Numbered from the stretch's first letter, positions 1-12,820 are shown. The stretch is 64,000 nucleotides of DNA from Argopecten irradians (GCF_041381155.1 NC_091143.1:40254996-40318995); one strand, 5' to 3'. The notes: generated by a model not told the origin, from the sequence alone. Translations and numbers: made by a program.

Positions 1-113
1 GCATATATAAGGCGTTACAACAAGATTTGGTTCACACATGAAAATAACAACTTCAGCTAGACAATATCGATGTCGTTTAAAGTTATGTAATATGCATTAA
101 CAAATATTTCTAG

Positions 114-3100
114 GTGATACAGAGACGGACAACCGGGGATGTAGATTTTTACCGTGACTGGTCTGAGTACAAGAATGGATTTGGAGTTCTACAGGGAGAG
201 TTTTGGATTGGTAAGTTCAGGCCGTGCAAGTTTTTATGTAGTTGTTTTACAGGTTATCAACATATACCCTACGTAGATAATACATCGGTTTATTTCAAAA
301 TCAGCTCGGCTATAAATAGTGACAGGGAATTTCCTAGATTTTGCCTACATTTATAAAATAAAACGTATATAAATGTTATATCAAACCAAGACATACCGTT
401 AAACATTTACATTTACAATTGCCACTATTTCTGTATCGAAAAAACTAAATTGGAGCAGATCTGTTTATTTCCGAATAACTTGAATTCAGAACGTGACCCG
501 ATTCGGTGCGTATGGATACATGTAAACATTAGCGGACTTCCTTTGACATTCCACAAAATCAATTGTCAATGTTTACAAATAACACATGTATCGGAGACAT
601 ACAATAAAACAAATTTAATGTTTTGAATGTGTTATTGCAATTTGACCGGAATAAAATAACTGAAATATAAGAACTATTTTTGTTCAGTCATAGAAAGAAA
701 GGCGGATGAAGCTGTCAGTAAACACCGCGCTTTTTCTGAATGGCTGTTGTACACGGTTAACATGACGGCAGTAAAATTTTGACGGCGAATAGCACACGGT
801 TAATGATTGGATCTGATGCTCTGGTTGTTTTAACTGTTTAAAGAAAATATTGTAACTTTTTCAGTTTATGAGATAATAAACCCAAATGAGCATGAGGTAA
901 ATTGCGTAAATATAACAACAGAGTTCCTGGTAGTTGCAATATGTCTCTTGTTGCGGTAATTGAAAGGAATTGAAAACTTTTCTACATTTTTATAAAACTG
1001 AATCTGAGTATGTACAGTGGGTTAACTGTCAAAAGATGTTCTTTGTCTTGAACATGATATTATAATAGGATGTACGTATACCCCCCCCCCCCCCGAAAAC
1101 TCTAAATATTCGTCTATAAATGCATTCGACGAAATATAGGATGAAATGAAAGAACCCCAAAAGTCGACATGTAAGGTAGCCTTACTTGGTGAGTTTAATG
1201 CTAAAACCAAAGCTCTACAAGATTTCATAGAACCAGACGATTCTCTAATGAATATGTTAGATTTTGAAGAAAATGAAGATGTTCTTAGTTATGTGTATGA
1301 CTTCGAGAAACTTTCCCAACAGGGTGTACCCTTATTGAGATCAAGTCAATGCAAGTGTAATGTTAACATTTTTGGCTATAAGTTACTGCAATTGTGTAAA
1401 CAAAATAATATGTACATTGCAAATGGAAGAGTCGGAAGTAACAATTTGTTGGAAAAACTACTTGTAATGACACAAGTGTTTTAGACTATTTAGTAGTATC
1501 ATCTAATTTCTTTGAATTAATCACTGATTTTGATGTAATGGATTTTGACCCTTTATTCTCTGATGTACATAGTAGAATTGTATTTCGTTTAAGTAGTAAA
1601 AATAATACTGAAACTTCACCAAGAGGTGGTGATCTGAACTTATTTAAAGATAATGCTTACATTAAATGGAGAGCAGATAAACAACAATCCTTTTATAGTT
1701 ATGTACAAGAAGACTGCTGTGAACAATTAAATATTATAAATGAACAGTTAGAATTCTTAACTGAGAAGGAGAATAACAATATCACATCTAAGGATATCGA
1801 TAATGTTGTAAATAATATCAGTGATCTTTTTAAGACATCTGCTGAAAAGGTATTTGGTAAAAAAAAAATAGTGCAAAGTATATTAGCCAAACCAATAATA
1901 AACCTTGGTTTGGGAATGATTGTCATAAAAGGAGGAAAGAATTTCATGCAGCTAAAAATAAATATAAACATTGTAAAAATTCAGACAATAAATCAACGTT
2001 AAAACATGCGAGCAAATTGTATAGACAAACTTTAAATAAACATTTCATGATGCATAAAGAGAAGAAACAGAACGAAATAAGACATACGGCGAAATGTAAC
2101 CCCAAAGCATTTTGGAGGTTATTAAATGATATTGGAGGTAATTCAAATGAACAAAACGTTGATATTAACACTGAGGAACTATATGATTATTTTAAAAATT
2201 TTAACAAGGGAGATAATACAGACGAACATTTTGACTTCGATGATGTTAATAATGGTTTGTTTGATGATATATTGAATGATGGAATTACTGTGGATGAAAT
2301 AAAGCATGCAGTTAAAAAGCTTAGTAATAATAAGGCAGGTGATATAGACTGTATTATAAATAAATACATAAAAAACACATTGGACCTATTTTTAAATGTC
2401 TATCATAAATTGTTCAATATTGTTTTAAATACGGCATGTATCCCAGAATCGTGGAAAATAGGTGTAATAAAACCTTTGTATAAAAACAAAGGAGATCCGA
2501 AGAACTTAGATAACTATAGAGCGATTAGCCTGGTATCTTGCCTAGGAAAAGTGTTCACATCTGTTTTGAATACCAGACTTAAAAGTTATCTGATGAACTT
2601 CATATCATTAGTGGTGCTCAAGCTGGCTTTAGAAAGCAACATTCTACTGTTGATAATATTTTCGTTTTACATACCCTTATATCTATATATATATCGCTCA
2701 AGAAAAAATTATACTGCTCTTTCATAGATTTCAAAAAAGCTTTCGACTCTGTTTGGAAAATAGGATTATGGAAAATGGTTAAAAAAGTAACATAACCGGA
2801 AAAAATTTAAAAGTCATAATCAACTTATATGCCAACACGAAAGCGTGTGTCAAGAAAGGGAATGAACTGTCAGGATTATTTGATTGTAATATTGGTCTAA
2901 AACAAGGGGAAAATTTGTCAACTTTTTATTTGCAACTTATTTAAATGATTTAGAAGACTTTTTTGATGAAAATGACGTCAGTTGCCTCCAAACTATGAAA
3001 AGCTTGAGTGATGATGTTGGATTGTTTATTAAGATGTTTCTTATCCTTTATGCTGATGACACTGTTATTATTTCCGAATCAGCAGAAGGACTACAGAATT

Positions 3101-6100
3101 TATTGAATATGTTTGAAATATACTGTAATGAGTGGAAACTTACGGTTAATACGCAAAAACTAAAGTTGTTATATTCTCAAAACGGAAGTATCAAACACGT
3201 TTGCGTTTTTTATTTTGCAACGAAGAATTAGAAATATTGGAATCTTTTACATACTTCGGCATTTTATTTAACTATAATGGTACATTTGCTAAAGCAAAAA
3301 GTAAATTAGCGGAACAGGCGAAAAAAGCTTTATTTGCTGTTTACAAAAAATAGAAGTATCTCTCTGCCAGTTGATTTACAACTGCAGATTTTTGACACTC
3401 TGATACAACCTATCCTTTTATATTCTGTTGAAGTATGGGGTTTTGAGAATATTACTATTATTGAAAAAATTCACTTGCAATTCTGTAAACGTATCTTAGG
3501 TTTGACACCTAGTACACCAAACTTTATGGTCTATGGTGAATTGGGTAGATATCCTTTTATATTCTGTTGAATTATGGGGTTTTGAGAATATTACTATTAT
3601 TGAAAACATTCACTTGCAATTCTGTAAACGTATCTTAGGTTTGACACCTAGTACACCAAACTTTATGGTCTATGGTGAATTGGGTAGATATCCTTTTATA
3701 TTCTGTTGAATTATGGGGTTTTGAGAATATTGCTATTATTGAAAAAATTCACTTGCAATTCTGTAAACGTATCTTAGGTTTGAGACATAGTACACCAAAC
3801 TTTATGGTCTATGGAGAATTGGGTAGATATCCGTTCAGTATTGAAGTGAAATGTAGAATGGTCATGTTTTGGTATAATTTAATTTCCACTGATAAATTGT
3901 CAAGCAAAATATATAAACTAATGTACCAATTGGATGTAAATGGAAACATAAGTTTTAAATGGATCGATTTTGTGCGAAATATTTTTTATGACACAGGCTT
4001 AAATTTTGTATGGAATATACAGGAATCTTGTACATTGAACAAAATATATTTAAAATTTACCATTAAACAAATACTTAAGGATCAATTTATTCAAAGGTGG
4101 TTTATTGATATGAATTTGTCATCAAATTGAAACTGAATGAAAAAGATAGAAAAAATATTGTTAAATTTCGTACTTCTAATTTACATTTGCCCATAGAAAC
4201 GGGACGATGGGCTAATATACCACGCAATGAAAGAATTTGTCCCCTTTGTTTCAACGGTATTGGTGACGAATTTCATTACTTATTTAATTGTACTCACATA
4301 TCAGTTCATCAAATTAGGCAAATACATATACCAAAATATTATTTTACGAACCCTAATCTAACAAAAATGAAAGGTCTAATCTCACTGTGTAACGTACGTA
4401 TTCTTTCGCAACTTAGCAGGTTTATTGAGAAATTAGAGAAATTAATTTATAATAATTAGATCAATTAAGTCCATTATATTCTGTATTATACTTATGTTGT
4501 GTTGATTGTATTATACTAATGCTATGTGTTCCGTCATGTCAAGCATGTCTGCAGGTAGGGCGTTAGAATTGTACCTGCTGCCCCTATTGCATGATCGTAA
4601 AAGGCGACTAAATTTAGGATCTTATCTTTTCTATTCTTCCTAACTGACTTTATCCTTCCTAATGCCTCCCTTGGCACCGCCTCATTTTTGGCCTTGAGTT
4701 GAGCGTTCGCCCCTGTGAGGAAGGCTCTGGGTTCTGTCCCCTGGCCGAGACACACCAAAGTCTGTAAAAGTGGTAGTTTCTGCTCCTGCTTAGCGCTCAG
4801 CAAAAAGGGAGTGGGACGACTGGTTCGCCCGTTGTCAGTATAATGTGACCGGGTGGGGTGTGTTGCTTGGTGTCTTCGGCCGCATGCTTCAGTGATATAG
4901 CACTATAAAAAGGGCAACAGTTCCACTATACAAGAAGACACAACATGAATATACCGCAGTCTCCCAAAACACGCACCTCGCACAACATACACGCAACACA
5001 CCGCATACATGGGAGGCCGTCCTTACATGACCATTGTGTTCCGTCATGTCAAAAATTGAATCAAACAAACAAACAAAATCAAAAATTCTTTTTGTAATAC
5101 ACTGATTTGACCTCTTGTTACATACGTAAGTGTGTCAGAGCGTAATAAAGAAATCTGAAACTGAATCTGAAATCTGAATCTGGTATAAAATCCAAAGACT
5201 TTGATTAGTTGTTCAAATACGAATTTATTGAATCACTTTTCTATGAGTCGGAAGGCGATTTCCGCAGTGTCCGAAAATCGACCCGTAGAGACCGAGCTCA
5301 ATATCCTAACTGATTACAAAATATGAGGCATGGAATTAAATGTACAATCGATACAATGGGTGACACCTGGCATGTACATTGTATATGCATGACTCTATTA
5401 TGGCTGGTCGGTACTCGGACAGGTGAGATAATTTGCTTATCTATTGTCTGAGTCGTAAGTGTCATAGTACAAGTAAGACCAGTTTGGATAATTAACTTCA
5501 AAGGGTGGATGAGTTATAAAAACGCAATGAATAAATTACAATTAACCATATGTTATATATAGAGTAATTAACTGAAATAGACGTGAATAGATACATGTAC
5601 ATGTACAAAATGTAGCTTTAAAATATCATGTCACTGATGAAAATAAAGTAACGAAAGTTTGTGGAAATCAAATTAAATAATACTGAATTAAAATTTTAAC
5701 CAACGTTCAAAAAATACATAATGTAGCACTTATATCATACAATTCTTCATGATATAAACACGAAACGTTTGCGTACAATTTACCAACATTGAGTTTATCA
5801 TCTCATTAACTTAAAAAAGTCAACCAAAATTAGAAATGAACTTTAAATAAAATATAGACTACTAATACAAGCCCGCTAGTTCGCAATTATTGTTCTGGAA
5901 AAATGACTTATTATAACTCTACCATCATGAAACATAAAAGTATGCAAAATATTAATGTATTAATCGTGTATTTGTACAAGTGTGAAATGTCAAAGGTTTC
6001 CTGACATGCTGATTGGAATGATAATTAATGCCTTACGCTACAAGTAACCCACATAGACGATAGATATCGCTCACGGTCATGTAACACTACAGACATATGA

Positions 6101-8548
6101 AAAATATGCTGTAGCAAAACCAAGAACAGAGTGGTTAACGCTTAGCATACCGGAAGTGTGACGACTGGTCCGCCCGTTGTCGCCATAATATGACCTGGCG
6201 GGATGAGTTGCTTGGTGTCTTCGTCAGTATGCTTTAGTGATATAGGACTATATAAAGGCCGAGAGTTCCACTATACAAGAAGGCACAACACCAATATACA
6301 ACGCCTTGCCAAACCACGTAACATTCACTTAAACTTGCTTTAAACAGGGAAAACCCAGAAGATAAAGACCATGACCTTATTCATCCAAATCACCAAACTC
6401 ATTTGACCATTAGATGCAATCATCTTACTTGTTACTAAGAAGACCACGAAATTAACGAAAAAGGGGGCCAACGTGTGGTTAAAAAGGGAGGCAAGGTCAA
6501 TTCGATTATCCTCTAGACTTAGTTTACAATTCAAAACTTGAAGTTGTTATTAAACAACAATGTACCGTGTCATAAATATTTTATATTATTTTTACACTGA
6601 ACACTCGGACATTTAAGATAAGCGTGTTTGTTTCATTGAAGAACAATTTCAAACACGAATGTAATTTGTCAGGCATTCACATGAAACAACTTTGTTTCTT
6701 TCATTTTCAAAATAGGCCTAAATATAGGTAGTCCCCCGGTGCCGTACTGAAACAGACGTTCTAGTCAGTCTGTGTAGTGTACGGCCACTTCGTATTTTGT
6801 AATATGATCAGTTTCCAAAATTAAAGTAATTTCGATAGTAGTCTTTCAATAAATATGTCAGCGTTATGTTTGCAAAATACGAAAACCGAGCACGTTTGTA
6901 CTACCACGTATCGTGCCGTAGATGCCTGCTAGCTGGGATTTTCTTGGTTACAGGATATTTTTATCACGGGAAATCCCGCCCGGAAACAAAGAATAGAAGT
7001 TTTGAACAAGCGCATTGCGGTCGTGACCTCACTTCCGCGCACATGTCTGCAAATATCAAAACAGGTTCTCCGGTAGTAAACGGCACTCAGACGACGATTT
7101 GATTTTACTAATAAACGGCGGATTCTTCTGCACGTACGTTATATTTCTATCGCTCTTGAAATTGCTAGTTGCATTTGATGGTCCAATATAACGAACGGCG
7201 ATATCGAGAAATAGACTTGTGGGTTCCTTTTTGTCAATAAATAACTAACGTTACGATAATACGTAAAACACATGTACAGAAGTGAGTTTTATTCACCACA
7301 ACTTGCGATACCTACCTGTAAAACAATAACAAAGGTGTACCCATATTGTTAATTGATTTCACTGTGTACACACGGTCGTCCACGCGGCCATAGTGTGTGT
7401 AGCTGATTACCTGTCAGTCGGCAGTAACGAAAACATGTGTCCCTATCAACAGAATTTGGCGATATTGACGAGGTCATTATAGTGTTATTTTAATCATTTG
7501 TTCCTCAAATGTGATGGCTGATGGCGGTAGGCGGGTTTGGCGATATAACGGGTGTATCTGTATGAAGGGAAATCCGTTCTGAATAAATTCATGGCGATAA
7601 GCGAGTTTGGCGGTAAAACGGGTGGCAATATAACGGGGTTTTACTGTAGGTCAGTAGAGGTATTAGAAGTAAACACTCGTTAGAAATGTATGACAAATTT
7701 TATCATAAATATCTGTCGCCATCAATTCGAAAAGATAAATTGGCATATTATTGTATTATACATATTTAATTGTTTCCAAGGTAACGACAATCTCCACCTG
7801 CTGACTACAACCCCGAGGATCCTCCGAGTAGAACTAGAGGCCTGGGAAGGGGAAACAGGATATTCCCAGTACTCTACATTCCAAGTGGCAGATGAAACTC
7901 AGAATTACGAACTTCTCGTTCAAGGATTCTCTGGAAACGTGTCTTGTAAGTTTTGTTGTGTTTTTACTATTGATTGGCTCGTTATGAGTATGGATGGAAA
8001 GGGTACGTTTAGTTTTGAATGTTGTCAAATAAAGTTATGTTTTTATCACATAACTTGCCTATGTCATACGGCCATGTCATAAATATCTTAAGACACATGT
8101 GTAATAACACTATTATAATGTCACATATAGATTTGATGTGATAATCCATGAGACGAAAACGTCACATTTGGGCCAGATTTCTACTATAAAAGTTATGTGA
8201 AAACTAAAATCTCGAAGCTAATCAAATTATTGAACTTATTTAATGAATGTCAAATTACTTATGCACTCATGGAAAATCATTTTTTTTTTCTCCCATTTTA
8301 AAGATGATGCTATGAGCCCCCACAGCGGCGCTGCCTTTACCACATACGATAGAGACAACGAACAATACAGTGCTGATAACTGTGCCTATCATTGCCATGG
8401 TGCTTGGTGGTACACAGGCTGTTTCGCCAGCAACCTGAATGGAAAACATATCGGACACCAGCCTTGGACGAGGATTGTCTGGTGGTACTTCCCAGTACCT
8501 AATGAACAAGCTAATCCCCTGCGGAAAACCAAGATGATGATTCGATGA
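114..8548 (+). CDS. Fibrinogen-related protein, C-terminal exons (5' part outside window)
   Basis: Three exons join in frame: 114-210, 7781-7945 and 8304-8548, giving 168 residues and a stop. All boundaries have AG/GT sites and the phases match (97, 165 and 245 nt). The first exon reads [16 protein letters not shown] and ends EGFW-like (GEFWIG), the classic start of the fibrinogen C-terminal domain. The second carries [10 protein letters not shown]. The third carries the calcium-loop-like TYDRDNEQ, paired cysteines in [21 protein letters not shown], and the terminal KTKMMIR. Such domains bind sugars or acetylated ligands in secreted ficolin, techylectin and molluscan FREP proteins; a recognition role here is inferred from the family. 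The N-terminal exons, and therefore any signal peptide, coiled coil or Ig domain, lie outside the window. AATAAA overlaps the stop codon (8548-8553), so the 3' UTR could be very short. The 7.6-kb intron holds a LINE and SINEs. Confidence 0.9.
3411..3827 (+). repeat. 139-bp tandem triplication inside the LINE
   Basis: The segment beginning TATCCTTTTATATTCTGTTG occurs three times, starting at 3411, 3550 and 3689, so the unit is exactly 139 bp. It encodes [13 protein letters not shown] through [11 protein letters not shown]. Because 139 is not a multiple of three, each added copy shifts the frame. The first two copies are nearly identical and the third differs slightly more, which suggests a local duplication after insertion. 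Confidence 0.9.
4543..5034 (+). mobile_element. SINE-like element inserted in LINE 3' region
   Basis: A 492-bp insertion is flanked by a perfect 18-bp target-site duplication, TGTGTTCCGTCATGTCAA, at 4525-4542 and 5035-5052. The body contains a central stretch (GACGACTGGTTCGCCCGTTG, then TGCTTGGTGTCTTCGGC) that recurs at 6130-6330. It ends in GTCCTTACATGACC, the tail also seen in the SINE at 58541-58719. The long duplication and the shared tail indicate LINE-machinery insertion. The family resembles widely distributed molluscan V-type SINEs (RUDI-like); that name is a recollection, not a match I could run. Confidence 0.8.
5182..6129. other. AT-rich intron, nothing recognised
   Basis: This stretch of the fibrinogen-related gene's intron is AT-rich, with no convincing exon, repeat array or element boundary. 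Confidence 0.5.
6130..6330 (+). mobile_element. SINE fragment, same family as 4543-5034
   Basis: The segment from GTGTGACGACTGGTCCGCCC through TTGCTTGGTGTCTTCG to ACTATACAAGAAGGCACAAC matches the central and 3' parts of the SINE at 4543-5034 at clearly lower identity. The head and the tail are missing, so this is an older, truncated copy. Confidence 0.75.
6331..7780. other. Intronic stretch with a short diverged duplication
   Basis: No gene is recognised. At about 7510-7650 two diverged copies of a GC-richer motif recur (GGCGGGTTTGGCGATATAAC and a related GCGAGTTTGGCGGTAAAACG), each followed by GGGT and an ATAACGG run. A GC-richer patch at 6870-7100 has no convincing coding pattern. Confidence 0.4.
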
Positions 8549-8639
8549 ATAAACGTTGAGTCAAACGCATAGAATACGGTTAAATGCCTTAAATCAAATG
8601 ATAGAAGAATCAAACGCCAATTTCAACAAATCGTTTGGT

Positions 8640-9080
8640 TAATTCAATGCGATAAAGGAATTTAAGGATCTGATATCTTTAGTGATGTATTCAATGAGAA
8701 TTTTGAAGATAAGATATATTTAGCGATAAATTAGATATATTTAGTGATGTATTCAATGAGAATTTTGAAGATAAGATATATTTAGTGATGTGTCCAATGA
8801 GAAATTTGAAGACAAGATGTATTTAGTGATTACTTAGATATATTTAGTGATGTGTCCAATGTGGAATTCAATATATGCAATATGTTTAGATAATATGTAT
8901 TAAATGAGGGATTTGAACACTCGATATATGCGGTGATGTTTCAATGAGGAATTTGACATTCAATATATTTAGCAATTTTTTCATTAAAAAATTTAAAAAT
9001 TCGATATATATTGCGGGTTTTTTTTTCAAAGAGTAATTGGACCATTCGATATATCAGGCGTTTTTTCAATGATGAATTTG
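8640..9080. repeat. Degenerate tandem repeat downstream of the fibrinogen-related gene
   Basis: Units of roughly 40-60 bp contain GATATATTTAGTGATGT, then TCAATGAGRAATTTGAA. The clearest copies lie at 8680-8860, with progressively worse ones to about 9080 and two more at 9835-9925, beyond the element at 9104-9720. The interruption suggests that element entered an existing array. Confidence 0.6.
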
Positions 9081-9103
9081 AACATATTTATATATTTATC
9101 GAC

Positions 9104-9720
9104 TTTTACCGCAGCGCCAGCATGACCTATTGTCATCATGCATCGTCCGTCGTTGTGTGCCGTCCGGCGTGCGTCATGTACCGTGCACTGTCCACCATGG
9201 GAAAACTTTTCATTCATTTCATTCTTCTCAATAACCGAAAGGCCCAGAGTACTGATATTTGGCCTGTAGCGTGCTAGGATGAAAGTTTGTTCAAATGAAT
9301 GACCTTGACCTGCATTTAAGTTCGCTGGCATCAAATAGGCTAAAATCAGACGTCTTCTCAAACACCGAAATGCCTAGGTACTCATATTGGGCCTGTGACA
9401 TGCTAGGATTAATGGGTACCAGGTTTGTTTAAATGAATAACCTTGAAATTCTTTAAAAAAATCTAAAATCATTAAAAGACGTTTTGTGAATAACTAGGAG
9501 GTCTAGAGACCTGATATTTGGCCTGTGTCATTCTGAAATGAAGGGCTACTAAGTTTCTTCAAATGAACGACCTTAGCCTTCATTCAAGGTCACAGCAATC
9601 AAATAGGCTAAAATCTTTAAACAACTTCTTGTAAATATCTAAGAGGCCTAGAGAATGGATATTGCACTTGCAGCATGGTGGGGATCAAGGAACCTTTTTT
9701 TCTTGGACTAATTCATCAAA
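9104..9720 (+). mobile_element. Tandem-core element, degenerate (pearl/Helitron-like architecture)
   Basis: The left part reads TGACCTATTGTCATCATGC followed by a CGTC-rich run (CATCGTCCGTCGTTGTG), as in the element at 46655-48518. It continues into about four diverged units of roughly 120-135 bp, each with GATATTTGGCCTGT, TTCAAATGAATGACCTTG and AAATAGGCTAAAATC. No terminal hairpin is visible at the right end, so the 3' end is lost or unrecognised. Confidence 0.55.
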
Positions 9721-10123
9721 TATATTCTATTAAAAGAATTATTTTGTATTGCCAAAATTGTTTGATACTTCTATTTTCTTTGGAGTGTTGTATTTTGCCA
9801 ATAATCAGATGATCGTTAAGACCCATGGACCTCTTTTTTAATGAGGAATTTGAACATTCGAAACATTTCACGGTGTTTTCAATGAGTTTGAACATTCGAT
9901 GTTTTAAGTAGTGTACCCAATGAGGAAAGTTTTAAACGGGGAGCCACTGAAAAAGTACCTACTTCCGGTAATTCAAGACGGCCGCAAACACGGTTTTTTC
10001 ATAAAAATCATATATATAGTTTTTATCAGAGACATAACTTACATGCCTTACATATGTAAAATCTATTTATCATTTTATTTCATTTCTGGTATTTTCAAAA
10101 TGGTGACTATATCACAGTTACAA

Positions 10124-10345
10124 TACGGGTGGTGTAGTGGTTAAGCCACTCGCCTTTCACCTAGCCGGCCGGGGTTCGATCCCCGGCACGGACGTGAAAA
10201 GGTTAGGGGTCACCTGCCCGATCACGTGGGTTTTCTCCGGGCACTCCGGTTTCCTCCCACACTAAGATCCCTCGCGCGCTTACATCCGGGCCATCGAGAG
10301 TGATTTGCATAAGTTGTATAACATGTTTCGTAATCGATGTAAAAT
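10124..10345 (+). mobile_element. tRNA-derived SINE
   Basis: The head resembles a tRNA with pol III boxes: A box TGGTGTAGTGGTTAAG and B box GGGTTCGATCCCC. A conserved-looking central domain follows (GGGTTTTCTCCGGGCACTCC, then GGTTTCCTCCCAC), similar to central domains shared by several metazoan SINEs. The end is A-rich (AAAATAAATAAAG). I found no clear target-site duplication. The tRNA-like head continues into the central domain, so it is not a free tRNA gene. Confidence 0.8.
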
Positions 10346-11067
10346 AAATAAAGTTTATATTTATTATATAGTCAAAATATGGATACAAGAAAATGTGTGA
10401 AGTATTGATACGTTTACATTATTTGAATTTTTATTAGCATTTCAAGTAACAAAAGTAAATTACATATAATTGAGAACAAAGAATAAATGAAAAGATAACA
10501 GACGTCCATTTCCGGTCACTTCATAATTGCACGTGGTGGTAATATCAAAAGGTTATAGTAAATTTTAAATGATACATAATGTATTTCATTGAAGAGAATG
10601 GACAGAACTTTAACAACTTTAAAATGAGTATGATGGTTATTAAGCAAACTTTCGTTTTCAATATTCGTTTGCACTAATATGTTACAGAAAACTATTCCGT
10701 CTGTGCGTATCATAGAGCTAGCTCCCTTGCGGGTAGGTATCCATCTGTCTTTAATTTTACGAAACAACAACGCATTTCCGGTTTTGAAATTTACAACATG
10801 AACTACAATAAAGCAAACCTTAGTGGCTTACTGACTTAGCTGAACAAGGTATGACTATGCAAAATTAAAGTATTATGAGACCAAACACATTGCTTTACCA
10901 AATGCATTGTTGTTTTGTAAAATTAAAGGCAGATTGTTATTTTTCTTGATTTTCTTACTTCTATCAGTATCATTTATACATTTAGGTTCGTGACGAATTG
11001 CAAAACAAAAATATTCAAATGTACATGTACATCCCTTAATATGACTTTTAAATGACATACATGTATG
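10346..11067. other. Unassigned AT-rich intergenic sequence
   Basis: I see no gene, array or element here. Confidence 0.4.
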
Positions 11068-11431
11068 TTAAAGATGCTCCACCGCTGACAAATGGTATTT
11101 TTTCACAATCAAAAACAGAAGACGACGATTTCATTTTTTTTCTTCAGTTGCAAAAGTTACCTACTTTACACCATTACCACCATTGAAAAGTTTGAACTTC
11201 TAATTTTACTTCAAGTTAAAAACATGAAAAAGAATTCATTGCATCCCGAAAAAATTCCGTGGCACTATATCCTATATTGAATCAAGTACTGACTGCGCAT
11301 GCACTAAAGAAGAAATAAATAATTTTATATCATTTTTGTGTTAATTAGGCATATATATACACGATTTAACACCAATTATTGTTCAAATGATAAATATCAT
11401 ATATGCTCTGTCGGCGGTGGAGCATCTTTAA
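11068..11431. mobile_element. MITE, family M, copy 1
   Basis: Terminal inverted repeats AGATGCTCCACCGCTGACA (left) and its complement with one mismatch (right) bound about 356 bp, flanked by TTAA on both sides. The interior is non-coding. Related copies lie at 28338-28671, 32732-34519 (interrupted) and 60195-60514; they share internal landmarks such as TGCATCCCGAAAAAATTC and ATTGAAAAGTTTGA. TTAA flanks would fit piggyBac- or Kolobok-type mobilisation, but only this copy shows them cleanly. Confidence 0.85.
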
Positions 11432-12672
11432 CCGGAAATACACTCACAGAATACTTGGTATATGTTTGTCATATACTATGGTTAAAGGTGCAATTAATAC
11501 AATGATGTAATAATTGTATGTGTTGATATTCCCAGAAAATTGATTGTTAGTGTTTATTGTCCTATTAAAGCAGAGCGTCAGTTGCATTAACGTGTGTTTT
11601 GAAAATTTGTGTATTCTCGCGTCCTCGACTTCTACATGTAATACTGAAACACTTGCTACTACTGTATACATATCTTATAGTGATATCTCAGTAGCGAGTC
11701 AAGGAAAACGTATGAAAGAAAAAATGTATTTCCATTGCTATTTATTGATACCAAAGCCATGTCGCGAGTAGAACAAGGGGACATAGAATGTCAGATGTTG
11801 TTTAAAAATAATCCAGTAGAAAGACAGTTGTACTGGTTCGTAAAATGGTCTGTCATCGCTTATAAGTGCAACCAGTAGTAATACAAAATATATGTATATA
11901 TTAACTTTTCCGGTTTTTTTCTGCTATATAACCTTACCAACTGGGCAATCGTTTACACCTGTGTAAATGTAGTGGGTTGTCGCGCAAGAATGATACACCG
12001 GAACACTGACTTCCACAAGAAGTGTTAATGTGCCTTAGATTTGGCCTAAATTGTTTCTGTATCAATATAATGCGCGTCATTTAAAATATCTGTCCAATAA
12101 ATGCAGTTTACACACCAGTAAGCAACAACAACAACAACAACAACAACAACAAAATCTTAAATAACTGCTATGCTACTTCATAGCAGAACATTGGAAACCT
12201 TTGTCATATAAGCAACCGGAAGCCAAAGTTTACAGATTTATATCTATTTTCTGCATAAGCCTGGTGAACAATGCAAGCTTTTCTGGTGTTTGATTTTCAA
12301 AATAGTAAAGGAGCAAATAAAGGTGTTGAAAAAAATGCGATGTAATCGTGAAGTCAACACAGACAAGTTACGATGTTGCCTATTGATTTAAAAAAAATAT
12401 CCATTGAAAATAGAATCATACGTTGAAAAGTTACTTACTTGTTTCACCGAGTATATTGATAAAGTGATTATAAACATTGCTGTCGGTATTTGCTTTAATT
12501 TCATCGAATTGTAAAAAATCTCCATACCTCAATGCAACTAACAACAACTGCGATATTAATTCTTAAATGGTAGCGCAAATGGAATTGCCAGACAAAAGTA
12601 AATGTTGTATAGAAAAGTCTTGATGTTTATAGAAATAGAATTTTGGTTTGCGATGTTTTGTTTCACTACCTA
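11432..12672. other. Unassigned intergenic sequence with a (CAA)n microsatellite
   Basis: Nothing is recognised except a run of about ten CAA units at 12122-12152. Confidence 0.5.
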
Positions 12673-12820
12673 TTAGCAGTCAGAAACATTTAAGGATGTG
12701 AGAGGATTAGGAGGTGGAGGGAAACTGTAGTACTCGGCGAAGAGCCACCGACCTGTAGGCAGAGGCGGAGGAGTTGTTTTACAGTAATACGTCGGAACGT
12801 CTTTAACAGTAGCGATAATA
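12673..12820 (-). CDS. Possible terminal exon, proline-rich (weak)
   Basis: An open stretch on the minus strand ends in a stop at 12673. It encodes VPTYYCKTTPPPLPTGRW, then LFAEYYSFPPPPNPL and a C-terminal SLNVSDC. A plausible acceptor (ACTGTTAAAG) precedes it near 12820. Base composition is less AT-rich than the surroundings. No family is recognised and no partner exon was found upstream, so this may be chance. Confidence 0.2.

Larger units (their letters stand above)
1025..5181 (+). mobile_element. 5'-truncated, decayed non-LTR retrotransposon (jockey/CR1-like LINE)
   Basis: Translation begins inside the APE endonuclease (a TYTPP stretch around a 14-C run at 1081-1094, then LLGEFNAKT near 1186). 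The reverse transcriptase follows: [18 protein letters not shown], then [17 protein letters not shown] near 2515, [15 protein letters not shown] near 2615, [12 protein letters not shown] near 2725 and LYADDTVI near 3045. A C-terminal region ends with a zinc-knuckle-like RICPLCF...DEFHYLFNC near 4235. Frameshifts and stops split it into at least six reading frames, so it is not active. The 3' end carries a simple tail of CTGAAT/CTGAAA steps at about 5140-5181. A SINE sits in the 3' region at 4543-5034. The element lies in the intron of the fibrinogen-related gene. Clade assignment rests on motifs alone. Confidence 0.88.

Noticed and set aside
4534-4803. Minus-strand frame of 89 residues
   Set aside because: It lies entirely within the SINE at 4543-5034.
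10124-10201. A functional tRNA gene
   Set aside because: A and B boxes are present, but the tRNA-like head runs straight into a SINE body, and the acceptor stem does not close convincingly.
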